9,177 bases of DNA from the NCBI GenBank assembly GCA_964655485.1, contig CAZZMS010000023.1:1-9177 (forward strand), given 5' to 3'. The notes beneath the pieces are model-generated. The model was given only the letters and a program-made list of their open reading frames with translations. It had not been told where the DNA came from and made no database searches. Positions 1-6,862 of this stretch are shown here, one piece after another. Numbering within the stretch: the stretch's first letter is position 1; each line of letters opens with the position of its first letter. Both the position numbers and the translations under genes were made by a program. This stretch comes from JANWYU01 sp964655485 (GTDB taxonomy: Bacteria; Bdellovibrionota; Bdellovibrionia; Bdellovibrionales; Bdellovibrionaceae).

Positions 1-560
1 ACGTAGCTAAAGCCATCGCTAGTTTTGAGCGAACTTTAGTGTCGCCTTCACGTTTCAATCGTTGGATGGCCGGAGACAAAAAGGCTCTTTCAGATATTGA
101 AGTTCAGGGTTTTGAGACCATGAAAGCTTTGGGCTGCTTCAGTTGTCATATGGGACCGAACTTTGCTGGACCTATGTTACCTTTAGGAACGGGATTTTAC
201 CAAAAACTACCAGCTAACCCCACAAAAGCCTACTGGGAAAAATACGATAAAAAATACGAGCTCTCTAAAGATTTGGGACGATTTGAGGTGACCAAGGACG
301 AAAATGACAAAAACAAGTTTCGTGTTCCCACTTTACGTAACGTGGCTTTAACCGCTCCTTACTTTCACAATGGTAAGGTCACTCAATTGGAAGAGGCCGT
401 TCGTATCATGGCAGAAGCGAAACTTTCAACGACTCTTAAGGATGATCAAGTGAAGAAAATCGTGGCCTTCTTGAAGGCTTTAAACGGTGAGTTCCCTAAA
501 ATGGAAATGCCTCGTTTACCCGGGACTGAGACCTTCAGTATCGTAGGCGAACAAAACTAG
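1..560 (+). CDS. Di-heme cytochrome c peroxidase / MauG-family protein, C-terminal part (5' end outside window)
   Basis: This is the C-terminal heme domain of a periplasmic di-heme cytochrome c peroxidase, a family that reduces H2O2 with electrons from c-type cytochromes. The open frame runs in from the left edge (first full codon at 3). A GTG at 39 is internal: the residues before it (AIASFERTLVSPSRFNRW) match the conserved linker between the two heme domains. One heme-binding motif, GCFSCH, has its CXXCH at 135-149. It is followed by the family pattern FRVPTLRNVALTAPYFHNG and a C-terminal helix with AVRIM, whose Met (408-410) may be the axial ligand. The first heme domain and signal peptide would lie upstream and are not visible. 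The frame ends at TAG 558-560, followed by a terminator, so the gene is transcriptionally separate from the act operon. The family is clear; CCP versus another MauG-like enzyme cannot be settled without the N-terminal half. Confidence 0.9.
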   Translation, partial: VAKAIASFERTLVSPSRFNRWMAGDKKALSDIEVQGFETMKALGCFSCHMGPNFAGPMLPLGTGFYQKLPANPTKAYWEKYDKKYELSKDLGRFEVTKDENDKNKFRVPTLRNVALTAPYFHNGKVTQLEEAVRIMAEAKLSTTLKDDQVKKIVAFLKALNGEFPKMEMPRLPGTETFSIVGEQN

Positions 561-580
561 AGTTGTGCTTGAGAAACTCC

Positions 581-613
581 AAAAAGCCTCCTGTGTAAGC
601 GGGAGGCTTTTTT
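581..613 (+). terminator. Rho-independent terminator after the peroxidase gene
   Basis: The arm AAAAAGCCTCC (581-591) pairs perfectly with GGAGGCTTTTT (602-612). A T-G wobble and a G-C pair extend the stem, leaving a 6-nt loop (594-599). The 3' arm ends in a run of six T followed by A and five more T (608-619). The A-rich 5' arm means the hairpin could also act on the opposite strand. It lies 20 bp after the peroxidase stop codon and insulates the act operon from upstream transcription. Confidence 0.93.
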
Positions 614-690
614 ATTTTTGTGCTTTGAAAAAAAGATCACTAAAAAACTTGGACGCAGTGTCACTATCACTTGGTTTGCAAAAATCCTTA

Positions 691-720
691 TTGATTCTTG
701 CAACAACTTATCACAAAAAT
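691..720 (+). promoter_or_regulatory. Weak candidate promoter for the act operon
   Basis: The operon needs a promoter between the terminator (ending about 613) and actA (759). The best sigma70-like pair I can find is TTGATT (691-696) and AAAAAT (715-720), each matching 4 of 6 consensus bases, with an 18-nt spacer. It would start transcription near 727, inside the inverted repeat at 718-737. The match is poor. An alternative sigma factor or an activator-dependent promoter is equally possible, and no other part of 614-758 gives a convincing pair. Confidence 0.2.
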
Positions 721-737
721 GAAAACATCTTTTCATT
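718..737. promoter_or_regulatory. Perfect 8-bp inverted repeat upstream of actA (possible operator or 5'UTR hairpin)
   Basis: AATGAAAA (718-725) and TTTTCATT (730-737) are exact reverse complements around a 4-nt centre, CATC. The repeat ends 21 bp before the actA ATG and 12 bp before its Shine-Dalgarno. The symmetry and size suit a dimeric regulator's operator. If transcribed it would form an AT-rich hairpin with no T-tract, so it is not a terminator. It is not the TTGAT-N4-ATCAA box of FNR/FixK-type regulators. Function is inferred only from symmetry and position. Confidence 0.45.
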
Positions 738-748
738 CCACCTTTGGT

Positions 749-753
749 CGAGG
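749..753 (+). promoter_or_regulatory. Shine-Dalgarno that sets the actA start
   Basis: CGAGG lies 5 nt before ATG 759. An in-frame TTG at 744 overlaps this region, has no ribosome binding site of its own, and would spoil the N-terminal signal, so ATG 759 is preferred. Confidence 0.7.
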
Positions 754-758
754 TTACT

Positions 759-1262
759 ATGCGCAAAAGTATAGGGCTGTTGTTTGCCTTGTGGTTATCG
801 GGGTGTAAATTTCAATATGGGATTGGTTACAATCAGGGTTATTCGCCAGATCAACCCATCCCATTTGATCACTCCTTGCACGTGGGACAAAATCAAATCC
901 AGTGTCAGTATTGTCACAACCAGGTCGAGCGAAGCCCACACAGTAACATACCTGCATTATCCACTTGCATGAATTGCCACTTGGTGGTGAAAACCGACAG
1001 CCCCCATATCCAGAAACTGCGAGAAGCCTATGATGCAGGCCGATCCATCGAGTGGGTGAAGGTCCATATGTTACCAGATCATGTGAAGTTTAATCACGCC
1101 GCCCATATCGCTAAAGGTGTCAATTGCCAAACCTGTCACGGTCCTATCGAAACCATGCAAAAAGTTTATCAGTACTCTGATCTATCCATGGGCTGGTGTG
1201 TGAATTGTCACCGCGAGCCTGAAAACAAAGCGCCTTTAAACTGTTCGACTTGTCACCATTAA
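759..1262 (+). CDS. actA: Alternative complex III subunit ActA, pentaheme cytochrome c
   Basis: ActA is the multiheme electron-exit subunit of ACIII. It sits on the periplasmic face and passes electrons from the ActB iron-sulfur clusters toward ActE or an oxidase. The 167-residue product has exactly five CXXCH motifs: CQYCH 49-53, CMNCH 70-74, CQTCH 123-127, CVNCH 147-151 and CSTCH 162-166. FDHSLHV (36-42) and FNHAAHIAKGVNC (111-123) are the paired histidine-rich stretches before hemes typical of class III multiheme cytochromes. The N-terminus is short: MRK, then a hydrophobic run ending in LSGC with Cys16. This is a good lipobox, so the protein may be a lipoprotein rather than held by the transmembrane helix described for other ActA proteins. 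It is first in the operon, with a 21-bp gap to actB. Assignment is firm from the five hemes plus the gene order actABCDEF. Confidence 0.95.
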   Translation: MRKSIGLLFALWLSGCKFQYGIGYNQGYSPDQPIPFDHSLHVGQNQIQCQYCHNQVERSPHSNIPALSTCMNCHLVVKTDSPHIQKLREAYDAGRSIEWVKVHMLPDHVKFNHAAHIAKGVNCQTCHGPIETMQKVYQYSDLSMGWCVNCHREPENKAPLNCSTCHH

Positions 1263-1271
1263 GTTTTGGGT

Positions 1272-1277
1272 AAGGAG
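1272..1277 (+). promoter_or_regulatory. Strong Shine-Dalgarno that sets the actB start
   Basis: AAGGAG lies 6 nt before ATG 1284. An in-frame TTG at 1266 sits upstream of this site and would include the Shine-Dalgarno in the coding region, so it is rejected as the start. Confidence 0.85.
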
Positions 1278-1283
1278 AAACTC

Positions 1284-4200
1284 ATGTCCACAGAGTCTCA
1301 AGAGCAGCTAACTAGACCTCAACGTCAAACCGACTATTATCTGGGGCTGGACGAGTGGCTAAAAACCCCTGAGTTCCAGCAATTCGTAGAAAATGAGTTT
1401 CAATCATCCCCTTTGCGTGAAGGAGAAGAAAAAGAGTCCCCCATAGCCCGTCGGGAGTTTCTCAAGCTCATGGGAGCCTCTTTGGCGATGTTATCGGGGG
1501 CTGGGTGTATCCGCCGTCCCGTACAAAAAATTGTGCCGTATAATAAACAACCCGAGGAAGTCACATTCGGGGTTGATTCTTTTTACACCTCCACTTGGTT
1601 TGATGGTCGCGAGGGCTTACCTTTACTAGTAAAAACTCGAGAAGGTCGACCCCTGAAGTATGAGCCCTTGGAGGCTTATCCTTTAGCGCAGGGGCTTTCG
1701 GCGCGTGCCCACGCTCACTTATTATCTCTTTATGATCCAGATCGGGTGAAAACTCCTAAAAAAAACCTTCTCAACAAAGAGCGCACCAACCGGGATACCA
1801 TTGATATCACTTGGGATGAGGTGGATGAGAAAGTCTCTCAGGCTTTGAAAAAAGGCGCAGCGGCGATACTCACTGGAAACCTTCCTGGTCCCTCCTCACG
1901 CCAGGTGGTGCAGGATTTTGTATCTGCCTTTGGGGTCAAGCACTACTTTTGGGAGTTTGGTAACTATGGGGAGATTTTGGAATCGCATCGACTCTGCTTT
2001 GGTCAAGAATTAGTGCCGCTTTACCGTTTTGATGAGGCCAAACTGATCATCTCCGTGGATGCCGACTTTTTGGGAACTTGGCTCATGCCCACGCATTTTA
2101 ACTCCATGTTCGCCAAGGGTAGGAAAAATCCTGCGCAAATGAGTGAGCTTGTGGTCTTTGATTCCCAGTATTCGCTCACGGGAGCTAATGCTGATTTACG
2201 TTTCCGGATCAAGCCCTCTCAACAGTTAGCCGTGGTCTTAGGCTTGGCTCACAGCCTGATTGTTGAAAAACGACAAACTCGATTTGCCGGTAACCCCACG
2301 GTCGCTGCATTCTTAACGCCTTTTGCAGATACTCCTGCTCGTCTCGGTATCAGCAAAGAGAAATGGAATGAACTCGTAGAGCGTTTAGCCTCTAACCAAG
2401 GTAAATCCCTAGTCGTTGCGGGGGGATGGGCCTCTGCTCACGAGGGAGCTTTAAGCCTGCAAGTTGCAACAAATTTCCTGAACTTTGCTCTCGGTAACTA
2501 CGGGCAAACTCTCGATACAAATCACGCTCTGCTCCAGCAGAAGGCCAAAGAATCCTATTTCGTGGAGCTGATCGAGCAAATAGAAAATGGCTCCATAAAA
2601 ACCTTGATCATCCATGGCCAAAATCCTTGTTTTTACGGGCCTTTAGCTGCAAGATTTCAAGAGGCTTGTAAGAAGCTTGATTTGCTGGTTCACCTCACAA
2701 CCGAGTGGAACGAGACTTCGAATTTTGCGCACTACGTATTGCCTGATCTACATCCGCAAGAGCACTGGGATGATCTAGAACTGGTGGACGGGGTTTATCA
2801 TCTCCATCAGCCCACCATTCGTCCTTTATACGACGGACGTAATCTCGGGTTCGTGCTAATGAGTTGGGCTTACGCGGCTGAAGTCGGGCCTAAACGTCTC
2901 AAGGAGCTAGAGAGCTATTACGACTATGTGCGCGAAATCTTGAGCTCTCAAGTGTTACCTAAATATGGCAACGGGCGTTCTTCAGAGGCCTTTTGGCAGG
3001 AACTCTTGGAAAAAGGCATGGTTCAGAAAGGTCGCTTGGAGGACAAGGGGGGAGTCAAAGATTTCGATCTGAAAGCTATGGCGCAGTTGCCGAATACGCC
3101 TGGGGTTTTGGGAATCGAGCTAGTGCCTTACGTGAAAGTGGCTTTTTCTGGAAGTGATTTGTTTAATAGTGCTTGGTTACATGAACTTCCTGACCCAGTG
3201 ACCAAAATCGTTTGGGATAACTACGCGCAAGTTTCTTTGGGATTGGCAGAGAAATTAAAAATCAAAGAGGGCCAAAAGCTTGAATTATCCTTACCCTCAG
3301 GGGCAAAGGTTGTGTTACCAGCCCATATTCAGCCAGGTCTGCATGACGAGGTGATCGCTGTCGCTCTGGGTTACGGACGCTCTGCGGTGGGTAAGGTGGG
3401 TAAAGGAGTTGGGGTAAACGTGTTACCACTGGCCCAATACGCTAAAGATAAAGGATGGCAATTTGCCGCTCAGCCGGTCACTTTGAAAGTGTTACCAGAA
3501 AAATATCCTCTGGCCTGTGTGCAAAGCCACCACGCCATGGAAGGGCGTCAAATTGTTATTGAAGCTAGCAAAAAGCAATACGATTCTCAGGCCAGTGCGG
3601 GAATCCACAAGCATCATGTTTTCTCCATTTGGCCTGGTCACCAGTATAATGGTCACAAGTGGGGAATGGCTGTGGATCTCAACGTGTGCACCGGTTGTTC
3701 TGCTTGTATGGTGGCCTGCCAATCAGAAAATAATATCCCGGTTGTAGGGAAAAAGTATGTCTTGCAAGGTCGCGAGATGCATTGGATTCGGGTGGATCGT
3801 TACTACGTGGGGCATCCCTCCGAGGCGGAAACAGTATTCCAGCCGGTGATGTGCCAACACTGTGACAATGCCCCTTGTGAGACGGTATGTCCTGTTTTGG
3901 CCACTGTCCACAGTGACGAGGGACTTAACGATATGGTTTACAACCGCTGTGTAGGGACTCGTTATTGCTCGAATAACTGTCCTTATAAAGTTCGTCGTTT
4001 CAACTGGTTTAACTATACTAAAAACATCGAAAAGCCCTTGCATCTGGCTCTCAATCCCGATGTGACCGTGCGATCCCGTGGGGTCATGGAAAAATGCACC
4101 TTTTGCGTTCATCGCATTAAGGCCAAGCGCATTGAGGCCAAAACTCAAGGGCGTAGCTTAAAAGATGGCGACATCAAGACGGCTTGCCAACAAAGCTGTC

Positions 4201-4379
4201 CTACTGGAGCTATCGTATTTGGAGATCTCAACGATCCCAAGAGCCAAGTGGCCCAAATCTTCCAAAAAGAGCCTCGTGCCTATGCTCTGTTGGAAGAGTG
4301 GAATGCGGCCCCCAGTGTACGTTACCTGACCAAGATTCGTAACAACGATGATATGCAAAGGCCCTCGTCTCACCACTAA
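1284..4379 (+). CDS. actB: Alternative complex III subunit ActB, molybdopterin-oxidoreductase-like / four-cluster iron-sulfur fusion
   Basis: ActB is the large periplasmic subunit of ACIII, carrying electrons from the quinol site to ActA. The product has 1031 residues. Residues ~15-75 form the extended Tat signal of this group: YYLGLDEWLKTPEF, then RREFLK at 56-61, a hydrophobic stretch, and Cys75 in SGAGC, a likely lipidation site. Residues ~80-750 resemble DMSO-reductase/PsrA-type molybdopterin enzymes (for example QPTIRPLYDGR at 509-519), but no N-terminal cluster motif is seen; in known ACIII this domain holds no cofactor. From ~790 there is a PsrB/HybA-like ferredoxin domain with CTGCSACMVAC (802-812), CQHCDNAPCETVC (857-869), CVGTRYCSNNC (889-899), CTFC (938-941) and CQQSC (968-972). 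Thr892 replaces a cluster cysteine, the known ACIII pattern for one [3Fe-4S] and three [4Fe-4S] clusters. The fusion of both domains in one chain is characteristic of ActB. The gap to actC is 12 bp. Confidence 0.96.
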   Translation: MSTESQEQLTRPQRQTDYYLGLDEWLKTPEFQQFVENEFQSSPLREGEEKESPIARREFLKLMGASLAMLSGAGCIRRPVQKIVPYNKQPEEVTFGVDSFYTSTWFDGREGLPLLVKTREGRPLKYEPLEAYPLAQGLSARAHAHLLSLYDPDRVKTPKKNLLNKERTNRDTIDITWDEVDEKVSQALKKGAAAILTGNLPGPSSRQVVQDFVSAFGVKHYFWEFGNYGEILESHRLCFGQELVPLYRFDEAKLIISVDADFLGTWLMPTHFNSMFAKGRKNPAQMSELVVFDSQYSLTGANADLRFRIKPSQQLAVVLGLAHSLIVEKRQTRFAGNPTVAAFLTPFADTPARLGISKEKWNELVERLASNQGKSLVVAGGWASAHEGALSLQVATNFLNFALGNYGQTLDTNHALLQQKAKESYFVELIEQIENGSIKTLIIHGQNPCFYGPLAARFQEACKKLDLLVHLTTEWNETSNFAHYVLPDLHPQEHWDDLELVDGVYHLHQPTIRPLYDGRNLGFVLMSWAYAAEVGPKRLKELESYYDYVREILSSQVLPKYGNGRSSEAFWQELLEKGMVQKGRLEDKGGVKDFDLKAMAQLPNTPGVLGIELVPYVKVAFSGSDLFNSAWLHELPDPVTKIVWDNYAQVSLGLAEKLKIKEGQKLELSLPSGAKVVLPAHIQPGLHDEVIAVALGYGRSAVGKVGKGVGVNVLPLAQYAKDKGWQFAAQPVTLKVLPEKYPLACVQSHHAMEGRQIVIEASKKQYDSQASAGIHKHHVFSIWPGHQYNGHKWGMAVDLNVCTGCSACMVACQSENNIPVVGKKYVLQGREMHWIRVDRYYVGHPSEAETVFQPVMCQHCDNAPCETVCPVLATVHSDEGLNDMVYNRCVGTRYCSNNCPYKVRRFNWFNYTKNIEKPLHLALNPDVTVRSRGVMEKCTFCVHRIKAKRIEAKTQGRSLKDGDIKTACQQSCPTGAIVFGDLNDPKSQVAQIFQKEPRAYALLEEWNAAPSVRYLTKIRNNDDMQRPSSHH

Positions 4380-4391
4380 TCAGGAGTCTTT

Positions 4392-5756
4392 ATGCTTGAG
4401 CGAAATCCTCTGGTAGCTACTCCCAAAACTTACAAGGATGTAACCGAAGACGTATTAAAGCCACTGAACACCCCTCCATCGAAGGGTTGGCTTGCGCTCA
4501 TATCGGGTGCTGGTACTCTCTTTTTGTTTTATATCACGATCATTGGAATCGTAATTGCCAACGGAATGGGGCTTTTGGGTGTGAACCATCCCATCGCCTG
4601 GGGTACAATGATTGTGACCTTCGTATTTTGGGTGGGTATCGGTCACGCAGGGACTTTGATTTCTGCGATTTTATTTCTGTTCCGTCAAAAATGGCGGACC
4701 TCAGTAGCGCGTACCGCTGAGGCTATGACAGTCTTTGCCGTCGCCACGGCCGGTTTGTTTCCACTCATGCACACCGGGCGACCTTGGTTGGATTTTTGGT
4801 TGTTTCCCTATCCTAACCAAAGGGGGCCTTTGTGGGTGAACTTTCGCTCTCCTCTTCTTTGGGACGTTTTTGCTGTTTCGACCTACGCTACGGTATCATT
4901 GGTGTTTTGGTACGTGGGGCTTGTGCCGGATTTTGCAACCATTCGTGATCGAGCTAAAACTAAATTACGTCGCATAATATATGGAGCCCTATCTTTAGGC
5001 TGGCGGGGAACAGCGAAAAACTGGTCTCACTACGAGATGGTCTATCTCTTGTTGGCTGGTTTATCGACTCCGCTTGTATTGTCGGTGCACACCATCGTAT
5101 CCTTTGACTTCGCTGTAGCGGGATTACCAGGTTGGCATACCACGATTTTTCCCCCTTACTTCGTCGCCGGAGCGATTTTTTCAGGTTTCGCCATGGTGGT
5201 GACCTTGATGACCCTGGTGCGCATCGGCTTTCCCCAGTTCAAAGATTACATCACTTTGGACCACATGGAGGTTATGAACAAAATCATCATGACCACTGGC
5301 TTGATGGTGGGTTACGCCTATGGCTCTGAGTTTTTTGTCGCTTGGTACTCTGGTAACGAGTATGAGCGTTTCACTTTTATTAACCGCGCCTTTGGTCCCT
5401 ACGCATGGTCGTATTGGGTCATGATTGTATGCAACGTGGTTATCCCACAGGTATTTTGGTGGAAAAAAATGCGTCGCTCTATCCCGGTGATGTTCGTTGT
5501 TTCTATTTTCGTGAATATCGGAATGTGGTTCGAGCGTTTCGTGATCACAGTGACCTCCTTGCACCGAGACTTCCTACCAGCCAACTGGGGAATGTATGCA
5601 TGGAGTTTTTACGATAGTGCTATTTTAGCGGGCTCTTTCGGTATGTTCCTGACACTGTTCTTGCTTTACCTCAAAGGAGTGCCAGCGATTTCGATTGCTG
5701 AAATGAAACCTGTACTGTTTGTAGGTTACAAAAAGGGGGAGGGGCACCATGGCTAA
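4392..5756 (+). CDS. actC: Alternative complex III subunit ActC, NrfD-like quinol-oxidising membrane protein
   Basis: ActC is the polytopic membrane subunit of ACIII (NrfD/PsrC family) and by family knowledge carries the quinol-binding site facing the ActB clusters. The 454-residue product shows about ten hydrophobic helices, near 33-57, 67-97, 108-127, 155-177, 216-236, 251-277, 296-319, 337-357, 363-388 and 403-428. Family-typical stretches are FWVGIGHAGTLISA (79-92), MHTGRPW (126-132) and SPLLWDVFAVSTY (153-165). His127 and Asp158 in these are candidates for the quinol/proton site; this is inference from conservation in the family. A clear AGGAG (4382-4386) precedes the ATG. The last 8 bp overlap actD, suggesting coupled translation. 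ActC is told from ActF by its position after actB and its MHTGRPW and WDVF motifs. Confidence 0.95.
   Translation: MLERNPLVATPKTYKDVTEDVLKPLNTPPSKGWLALISGAGTLFLFYITIIGIVIANGMGLLGVNHPIAWGTMIVTFVFWVGIGHAGTLISAILFLFRQKWRTSVARTAEAMTVFAVATAGLFPLMHTGRPWLDFWLFPYPNQRGPLWVNFRSPLLWDVFAVSTYATVSLVFWYVGLVPDFATIRDRAKTKLRRIIYGALSLGWRGTAKNWSHYEMVYLLLAGLSTPLVLSVHTIVSFDFAVAGLPGWHTTIFPPYFVAGAIFSGFAMVVTLMTLVRIGFPQFKDYITLDHMEVMNKIIMTTGLMVGYAYGSEFFVAWYSGNEYERFTFINRAFGPYAWSYWVMIVCNVVIPQVFWWKKMRRSIPVMFVVSIFVNIGMWFERFVITVTSLHRDFLPANWGMYAWSFYDSAILAGSFGMFLTLFLLYLKGVPAISIAEMKPVLFVGYKKGEGHHG
5735..5744 (+). promoter_or_regulatory. Purine-rich Shine-Dalgarno for actD inside the end of actC
   Basis: GGGGGAGGGG lies 4 nt before ATG 5749 and is embedded in the last codons of actC. 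With the 8-bp actC/actD overlap it points to translational coupling and fixes the actD start. Confidence 0.7.
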
Positions 5757-6270
5757 GTATGAAAAAGGCTTAGCAGCTATTTTTGAAAATGAGGAAGCTT
5801 TACTTAAAGCGGCTGAGCGAGTGCGACACCTGGGAATCAAGCGTTTTGAAGCCATCAGTCCTTTCCCTGTGCATGGAATGGAAGAAGCGTGTGGTATCAA
5901 GCGGTCCTGGATTCCTTATGTAGCCTTTGGTGCCGGATTGACAGGACTTTCCTTTGGAACATGGTTTACCTGGTGGACCTCGGCGGTAAACTGGCCCATC
6001 AACGTGGGTGGTAAGCCCTTTTTCTCACTTCCTGCGTTTGTGCCTGTGATGTTCGAACTAACGATTTTATTTGCGGCTCTTTCTAGCGTTGGAGCACTCT
6101 TTGTGGCCTGTGGACTGCCTAAGGTGGATCCCCCTGTTATTGATCCCGATCTCACGAGTCACAAATTTGCGATCTTTGTTCCCAAGTCCCAATCAGGCTT
6201 TGAAGAGCAACGCTTGAGGGAATTATTTCAATCCCTTGGGGCTCAAGAGATCAAAGAAGCGGAGTTTTAG
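5749..6270 (+). CDS. actD: Alternative complex III subunit ActD (DUF3341 membrane protein)
   Basis: ActD is the small accessory membrane subunit of ACIII; it binds no cofactor, and its exact role is unsettled in the family. The 173-residue product starts with a soluble domain opening KGLAAIFENEEALLKAAERV, a DUF3341 signature. Two transmembrane helices follow, near 54-77 and 98-122. Between them is an NWPINVGGKPFFSLPAFVPV loop, also typical of DUF3341. The C-terminal soluble part includes HKFAIFVP (138-145). The ATG overlaps the end of actC by 8 bp, and actE starts 2 bp after the actD stop codon. The start is supported by the strong Shine-Dalgarno at 5735-5744 and by the match to the family N-terminus. 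Confidence 0.93.
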   Translation: MAKYEKGLAAIFENEEALLKAAERVRHLGIKRFEAISPFPVHGMEEACGIKRSWIPYVAFGAGLTGLSFGTWFTWWTSAVNWPINVGGKPFFSLPAFVPVMFELTILFAALSSVGALFVACGLPKVDPPVIDPDLTSHKFAIFVPKSQSGFEEQRLRELFQSLGAQEIKEAEF

Positions 6271-6271
6271 T

Positions 6272-6829
6272 ATGAAAGCGATATTTTACAGATTTTTTGT
6301 ATTAGTTAGTTTCGTAACTCTGAGCTGGGGATGTGGTCCTAAAGGGAATCAGCCCAACGTCGAGCTGATTCAAGACATGATGGACCAACCCGCCGTGAAG
6401 GCCCAAAAGTACGATGACTTTTTTCCAGATCATATCAGCTCTCGCCAGCCCCCGGAGCACACCAAGCCGGTAGGTAAAAATCCTTATCCTTATGCTAGTA
6501 ACATCCAGCTAGCCCTGGAAAAACTGAAGAATCCGTTTGAAGGGGATCTAAGCTCAGAGGTTCTTTTAATCGGGCAGAAGTACTACAATACCAACTGCAT
6601 GGTTTGCCACGGCGAAAAGGCTAAAGGCGATGGGCCCATTAAAGAAAAGTATCCTCTGCCTATCCCTTCACTTTTGTCTGATAAAATTCGTTCGTGGAAA
6701 GATGCGCAAATTTACCACGTCATTTCTGCAGGCCAAGGGGTCATGGGAGCGTACGCAAGCCACATTCCAGAAAATTATCGTTGGCAAGTCGTAAACTACA
6801 TTCGTTACTTGCAGCAAAAAGAGAAGTAA
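6272..6829 (+). CDS. actE: Alternative complex III subunit ActE, monoheme cytochrome c lipoprotein
   Basis: ActE is a periplasmic, lipid-anchored monoheme cytochrome c of ACIII that takes electrons from ActA or hands them to an acceptor. The 185-residue product opens with a hydrophobic segment ending in LSWGC, with Cys21 as the probable lipidated residue; Trp at -2 makes this an imperfect lipobox. The linker contains MDQPAVKAQKYDDFFPD and SRQPP, recognisable versions of the conserved ActE N-terminal linker. The heme motif is CMVCH at 109-113. The likely axial Met is Met158 in GQGVMGAYASHI, and the domain ends with YRWQVVNYIRYLQ, the usual class I cytochrome c C-terminal helix. ATG 6272 is one base after the actD stop and has GGAG (6261-6264) upstream. 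The frame stays open to a TTG at 6236, but that lies inside actD and would spoil the signal sequence. Confidence 0.94.
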   Translation: MKAIFYRFFVLVSFVTLSWGCGPKGNQPNVELIQDMMDQPAVKAQKYDDFFPDHISSRQPPEHTKPVGKNPYPYASNIQLALEKLKNPFEGDLSSEVLLIGQKYYNTNCMVCHGEKAKGDGPIKEKYPLPIPSLLSDKIRSWKDAQIYHVISAGQGVMGAYASHIPENYRWQVVNYIRYLQQKEK

Positions 6830-6848
6830 GCTCGGTGATGCGTTTTGT

Positions 6849-6854
6849 GAGGAG
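6849..6854 (+). promoter_or_regulatory. Shine-Dalgarno for actF
   Basis: GAGGAG lies 8 nt before ATG 6863, in the 33-bp gap after actE. This is the widest gap between genes of the operon, yet it holds no terminator or promoter-like sequence that I can see. Confidence 0.75.
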
Positions 6855-6862
6855 AAGATTGT

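Noticed and set aside
744..758. Upstream in-frame TTG start for actA
   Set aside because: It overlaps the Shine-Dalgarno for ATG 759 and would add five residues ahead of a well-formed lipoprotein signal.
557..774. Overlapping open frames on both strands in the intergenic region before actA
   Set aside because: They run through the terminator hairpin and control region, lack ribosome binding sites and encode low-complexity sequence with no family features.
3723..4148. Minus-strand open frame of 141 codons opposite actB
   Set aside because: It lies antisense to the strongly conserved ferredoxin domain of ActB, has no recognisable product and is explained by codon bias of the + strand gene.
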